A stretch of DNA of 6,440 bases, from positions 1-6,440 of the forward strand of contig JBOGIQ010000347.1 in assembly GCA_050742535.1 (NCBI GenBank), given 5' to 3'. The DNA is from Gp6-AA40 sp050742535. GTDB lineage: Bacteria > Acidobacteriota > Vicinamibacteria > Vicinamibacterales > UBA2999. The notes below the pieces were generated by a model, which saw only the letters and a program-made list of their open reading frames with translations, was not told the origin of the DNA and ran no database searches. The position numbers and the translations under genes were made by a program. Positions 5,480 to 6,440 of this stretch are shown in pieces (the first letter of the stretch is position 1; each line of letters starts with the position of its first letter).

Positions 5480-6397
5480 CTAATTGGCGAATTTTTCGTC
5501 GATGCGCTCGAGCAGCAGGCGCGCCCGTTTCTGCATGACGAGAGTGACGAGGCGACTCGCCGGATCCTTCTCAGCATCTATCGCCAGGGCGGTTTTCAGC
5601 AAGCGCTCGAATTCGGCGCGATCCTGGCTGGGGACGGCGACACCTGTGGCCAGGGCGACGTAGGGTCCGGGGGCCAATCCGCCCTGCAACTCGACGGCCT
5701 TGGCGAAGTGCTCCCGCGCGCGGGCGCGGCTGCCGCCCAGTTCGTCGGGGAGGCTGTCGAGCGTAATGAATAGTTCGTGTAACGTGCCTTTGCTCCACGT
5801 TTCGTCCAGGGCCAAGGCGCGTTCGGCCAGCACCCGGACCGTCGGCAGATCGATAGCCAGATCGGGCCGATCGATGCCGAGAGAGATAGCCGCACCCCAC
5901 GACGCGGCCGTCCAGTACAAGAGGGGCACATCGGCTGCTTTGGCCCTGGCGGCAACCATCTCAGGGTTCAACAGCAGCGCCTCGCTGGTCTTGGCGCCGA
6001 ACCGGACGTCCATCGCCCGGAAGCAGTAACGGCGGGCACGAAGGTACAGCCTCAGCGCCCGATCCTGAGCTTCGCGGATCTCGGCCCGGCGGCTGGCTGG
6101 CAGCGCCTCGGCCTCAGTTTCGACATATGCATACGCATACTGAGTGAAGCCGCTGCACGTCGACAGCAGGAGGCCCTGGTGCCGCGGGGTGGATTCGAGC
6201 AGCGTTTCGTACAGCTTCAGGGCGAACGGAATCGCGTCGCCAACGAGCTTGACGTCCTCGTCGCTGGTGAAGGTCGTGCCCGTTTCCGACAACGTGTCTG
6301 CGACCGTGTTGACCGCCATCTGTTTCAGCGAGCACCCCGGCGCGCCCGCCGCCGCCACGATCAGCAGAAATCGAACGAGACGATGCACGGGGCTCAA
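5480..6397 (-). CDS. tatT: TRAP transporter T-component lipoprotein, TatT family (TPR-like)
   Basis: This 305-residue protein starts at TTG 6397 or GTG 6388; neither has a clear Shine-Dalgarno, and both keep the signal sequence. A lipobox-like end (AAAGAPGC) puts the lipidated cysteine at residue 22, so the product should be membrane-anchored and facing the periplasm. The rest is predicted all-helical and matches the TatT (TRAP T-component) family: 'DEDVKLVGDAIPFALKLYE' (47-64) in two parts, LLLSTCSGFTQYAYAYVE (76-93), RALRLYLRARRY (113-124), LLYWTAASWGAAISL (159-173), 'RALALDETWSKGTLHELF' (193-210), ELGGSRARAREHFAKAVEL (219-237), and the C-terminal 'RLVTLVMQKRARLLLERIDEKF' (282-303), where relatives often have Asn after RL. 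In Treponema pallidum the homologous Tp0956 is a TPR-like trimer that contacts its DctP partner. Here the gene is first in the T-P-QM operon, 117 bases before dctP. Only 43 bases upstream are visible, and no promoter could be assigned. Confidence 0.92.
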   Translation of the reverse strand: MSPVHRLVRFLLIVAAAGAPGCSLKQMAVNTVADTLSETGTTFTSDEDVKLVGDAIPFALKLYETLLESTPRHQGLLLSTCSGFTQYAYAYVETEAEALPASRRAEIREAQDRALRLYLRARRYCFRAMDVRFGAKTSEALLLNPEMVAARAKAADVPLLYWTAASWGAAISLGIDRPDLAIDLPTVRVLAERALALDETWSKGTLHELFITLDSLPDELGGSRARAREHFAKAVELQGGLAPGPYVALATGVAVPSQDRAEFERLLKTALAIDAEKDPASRLVTLVMQKRARLLLERIDEKFAN

Positions 6398-6440
6398 TTT
6401 ACAACGGCGGGGCGGACAGGACGGCTGAAAAACCCTGAAT

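Noticed and set aside
3782..5773. A 663-codon plus-strand open frame running antisense through dctM/dctQ, dctP and the end of tatT
   Set aside because: It is a mirror of high-GC codon bias on the opposite strand. Its translation is Arg/His/Gln-rich low-complexity text with no domain, it spans two repeats and two intergenic gaps, and the minus-strand proteins under it are clear family members.

Overview
The window looks like a chromosomal fragment from a high-GC soil-type Acidobacteriota, most likely the Vicinamibacteria/subdivision 6 lineage. This is inferred from family content and repeats, not from a marker gene. Supporting signs are a DUF6152-type secreted protein beside a 'WEGDTLVV' protein, a zinc-ribbon Ser/Thr kinase with the 'ALPGGDPL..ALAAGETPSP' linker seen in acidobacterial kinases, and dispersed palindromic repeats (GTCCGCCTTCAGGCGGA type and TGCAAAA/TGCATTTT type) that I associate with that phylum.

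Layout. Positions 1-828 (+ strand) hold the 3' end of a hypothetical protein gene followed by a short secreted DUF6152-family gene. Positions 872-2361 (- strand) hold the remains of a membrane-anchored Ser/Thr kinase gene with at least five lesions and a lost ATP-binding lysine. Inverted copies of a palindromic repeat sit just outside both of its ends, and a third, composite copy lies inside its reading frame. Positions 2431-6397 (- strand, transcribed right to left) hold a complete three-gene TRAP transporter operon: a lipoprotein TatT-like T-component, a periplasmic DctP-type binding protein, and a fused DctQ-DctM membrane permease.

How the genes work together. The T-P-QM set matches a TPAT (TPR-protein-associated TRAP transporter), the architecture described for Treponema pallidum Tp0956/0957/0958. 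DctP would capture the solute in the periplasm, the TatT lipoprotein would contact DctP, and DctQM would carry the solute inward using an ion gradient. The DctP has lost the arginine that normally pairs with a substrate carboxylate (KIFTT where most family members have K[IL]R[VA]), so the ligand may not be a simple organic acid.

The two intergenic gaps inside the operon hold RNA-structure candidates. Three tandem stem-loops lie ahead of dctP, and a 30-bp-arm A/T-rich palindrome lies between dctP and dctQM. They could set different expression levels for the three parts. No wholly new system is evident. The most interesting points are the TPAT operon with its atypical binding protein, the structured spacers, and the repeat-bracketed, deletion-riddled kinase.
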